From DASUXA01 sp036378155 (GTDB lineage Bacteria > Actinomycetota > Actinomycetes > Mycobacteriales > Micromonosporaceae), in assembly GCA_036378155.1 (NCBI GenBank), contig DASUXA010000053.1, forward strand, positions 1 to 34,179: a DNA stretch of 34,179 nucleotides, read 5' to 3'. The position numbers and the translations under genes are program-made. Positions 33,003-34,179 of this stretch are shown piece after piece (position 1 is the first letter of the stretch; the number at the start of each line of letters is the position of its first letter). The notes under the pieces were generated by a model. That model was not told where the DNA came from. It made no database searches and was given only the letters and a program-made list of their open reading frames with translations.

Positions 33003-33176
33003 ATGCGCCGCCGGTTCGCGGCCGGGCCGGGGACGTCGGGTCGGTCGCCTGTTTGGGCGCCTCACCCTGTCCTGGGAGGACATGTGCGCCCTGACCTGCG
33101 CGTACAGGCGGACGAACGGCTGTTGCCGGGGCGTGCGGCGGCGACTCGGGCCACGGATCGCGGAGCCGCGCGGTGA
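33003..33176 (+). CDS. Small ORF, possibly leaderless and coupled to cysQ
   Basis: 57 codons beginning MRRRFAAGPGTSG and ending in ATDRGAAR. It starts 6 nt after TACCCT, and its stop TGA overlaps the GTG of cysQ (GTGA), so ribosomes finishing it could restart on cysQ. The peptide is Arg/Gly/Pro-rich, matches nothing I recognise and contains no cysteine. It may be a leader peptide or a chance frame. Confidence 0.3.
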   Translation: MRRRFAAGPGTSGRSPVWAPHPVLGGHVRPDLRVQADERLLPGRAAATRATDRGAAR

Positions 33177-33946
33177 CTACGTCGACATCGGACGCCCGCC
33201 TCGCCCGCTGGCTCGCGGGCGAAGCCGCGCGGCTGCTGCTCACATTGCGGGACGACCTCGGATTCGCCGACCCGGGTCAGCTGCGTGACGCCGGCGACAT
33301 CCGATCGCACGACCTGATCCTCGGCGAGCTTTCCCGGCGGCGACCGGGCGACGCGGTGCTGTCCGAGGAAGGGGTGCGGGACGACCCCGACCGTCCGCAC
33401 GCCGACCGGGTGTGGATCGTCGACCCGCTCGACGGTACCCGCGAGTTCGGTGAGCCGGGTCGCGACGACTGGGCGGTCCACATCGCGCTGTGGACCGCCG
33501 GCTCGAACCGCCCGTTCCAGCTGGAGGCGGCTGCCGTGGCGCTGCCGGCGCAGCGCACGGTGCTCGGTACCGACGTCCCGCCGCGCACCCCGGCACCGAG
33601 GCAGGGCGTCCGACCCCGGCTCGCGGTCAGCCGCAGCCGGGCACCCCAGTTCCTGACCGCCGTCGCCGACGCGATCGGAGCGGACCTGGTACCGATCGGC
33701 TCGGCGGGTGCGAAGATCGCCGCGGTGATCCACGGGTACGTCGACGGATACGTGCACGCGGGCGGGCAGTACGAGTGGGACTCCGCCGCGCCGGTGGCCG
33801 TGGCGGTCGCCGCCGGGCTGCACGCCTCCCGGATCGACGGCTCCCCGCTGCGGTACAACCGGGCCGACCCCTGGTTGCCCGACCTCGTCGTATGTCGGTC
33901 GGACCTCGCGGTACCCCTGTTGACGGCACTTCGCGAACACGGCTGA
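33173..33946 (+). CDS. cysQ: 3'(2'),5'-bisphosphate nucleotidase CysQ
   Basis: 257-residue inositol-monophosphatase-fold enzyme that removes 3'-phosphate from PAP formed during sulfate assimilation. Metal and catalytic motifs: DLILGELSRRRPGDAVLSEEG (Glu), WIVDPLDGTREF (Asp-Pro-Leu-Asp-Gly-Thr) and GGQYEWDSAAPVAVAVAAG. Its position just before cysD supports sulfur assimilation rather than inositol metabolism. GTG 33173 has CGGAG about 6 nt upstream and overlaps a short frame (see the small ORF at 33003). Confidence 0.9.
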   Translation: MTTSTSDARLARWLAGEAARLLLTLRDDLGFADPGQLRDAGDIRSHDLILGELSRRRPGDAVLSEEGVRDDPDRPHADRVWIVDPLDGTREFGEPGRDDWAVHIALWTAGSNRPFQLEAAAVALPAQRTVLGTDVPPRTPAPRQGVRPRLAVSRSRAPQFLTAVADAIGADLVPIGSAGAKIAAVIHGYVDGYVHAGGQYEWDSAAPVAVAVAAGLHASRIDGSPLRYNRADPWLPDLVVCRSDLAVPLLTALREHG

Positions 33947-33981
33947 CCAGATCCCCTATATGCCCATCGGAAAGGTGTGGA

Positions 33982-34179
33982 ATGCGCGGCGCTCGGACCT
34001 CGTACCGGATGAGCCATCTCGACGCTCTGGAGGCGGAAAGCATTTTCGTGTTGCGGGAGGTGGTGGCGGAGTGTGAGCGTCCGGTGTTGTTGTTTTCCGG
34101 GGGTAAGGATTCGGTGGTGATGTCGCATCTGGCGCGGAAGGCGTTCTGGCCGGCGCGGGTGCCGTTTCCGGTGATGCAT
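33982..34179 (+). CDS. cysD: Sulfate adenylyltransferase subunit 2 (N-terminal part, cut by window end)
   Basis: 66 codons are present, running off the right edge. The segment MSHLDALEAESIFVLREV and the PP-loop LLFSGGKDSVVM (residues about 36-48) identify the ATP-sulfurylase small subunit, which makes APS with CysN. It starts 35 nt after cysQ. ATG 33982 is favoured, with a G-rich sequence upstream; ATG 34009 is an alternative. From about codon 21 on, codons end mainly in G or T rather than C, unlike the neighbours. Confidence 0.9.
   Translation, partial: MRGARTSYRMSHLDALEAESIFVLREVVAECERPVLLFSGGKDSVVMSHLARKAFWPARVPFPVMH

Noticed and set aside
33082..33288. 68-codon frame with four Cys codons near its start, possible cysteine leader peptide
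   Set aside because: GGAGGA is only one base before the ATG, too close to act as a ribosome binding site, and the frame runs 116 nt into cysQ. Recorded because of its cysQ context.

Overview
This is a 34 kb stretch of a very GC-rich actinomycete chromosome. The arrangement tRNA-Gln, glmU, prs, rplY, pth, the order rsmI, metG, tatD, rsmA, ispE with an ABC-F gene, and a four-gene conservon all point to Actinobacteria. The hexamer GGTACC is unusually common, and several genes have a -10 element 5 to 8 nt before the start codon, as in leaderless transcripts. A family such as Micromonosporaceae is likely, but that is an inference.

Left part (1-10.4 kb, accessory): a membrane GGDEF-EAL protein is followed by a two-gene operon. 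Its first gene is a PEP-synthase/rifampin-phosphotransferase-like enzyme with a second, degenerate ATP-grasp-like lobe. The second gene overlaps it by ATGA and carries CYTH-like (triphosphate tunnel) motifs. I do not recognise this pair as a described system, and it is the best candidate for novelty here. Facing it on the minus strand is a conservon (histidine-kinase-like ATPase, roadblock, DUF742, Ras-like GTPase) whose fifth gene is a StyA-like FAD monooxygenase. A VOC-gene remnant and a perfect 38-bp palindrome lie between the two operons.

Middle part (10.4-24.5 kb): a small DUF7144-like membrane protein, a methyltransferase remnant, an F420-type luciferase-like oxidoreductase and an ANTAR-GAF-PAS protein lie on the minus strand. 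A YihY/BrkB-like membrane protein converges with a protein O-mannosyltransferase. Housekeeping genes follow on the plus strand: rsmI, metG, tatD, rsmA, ispE, an Uup-like ABC-F ATPase and a DUF4383 protein.

Right part (24.5-34.2 kb): after a strong hairpin terminator and a tandem array of about 35-bp repeats come a TetR regulator and an acyl-CoA desaturase, with candidate operators upstream of the desaturase. A secreted trypsin-like protease with Ig-like and C-terminal jelly-roll-like parts follows. Then come tRNA-Gln(UUG), glmU, prs, rplY behind a folded leader, pth, a small possibly leaderless ORF coupled to cysQ, and the start of cysD. The codon use of cysD changes abruptly inside the gene.
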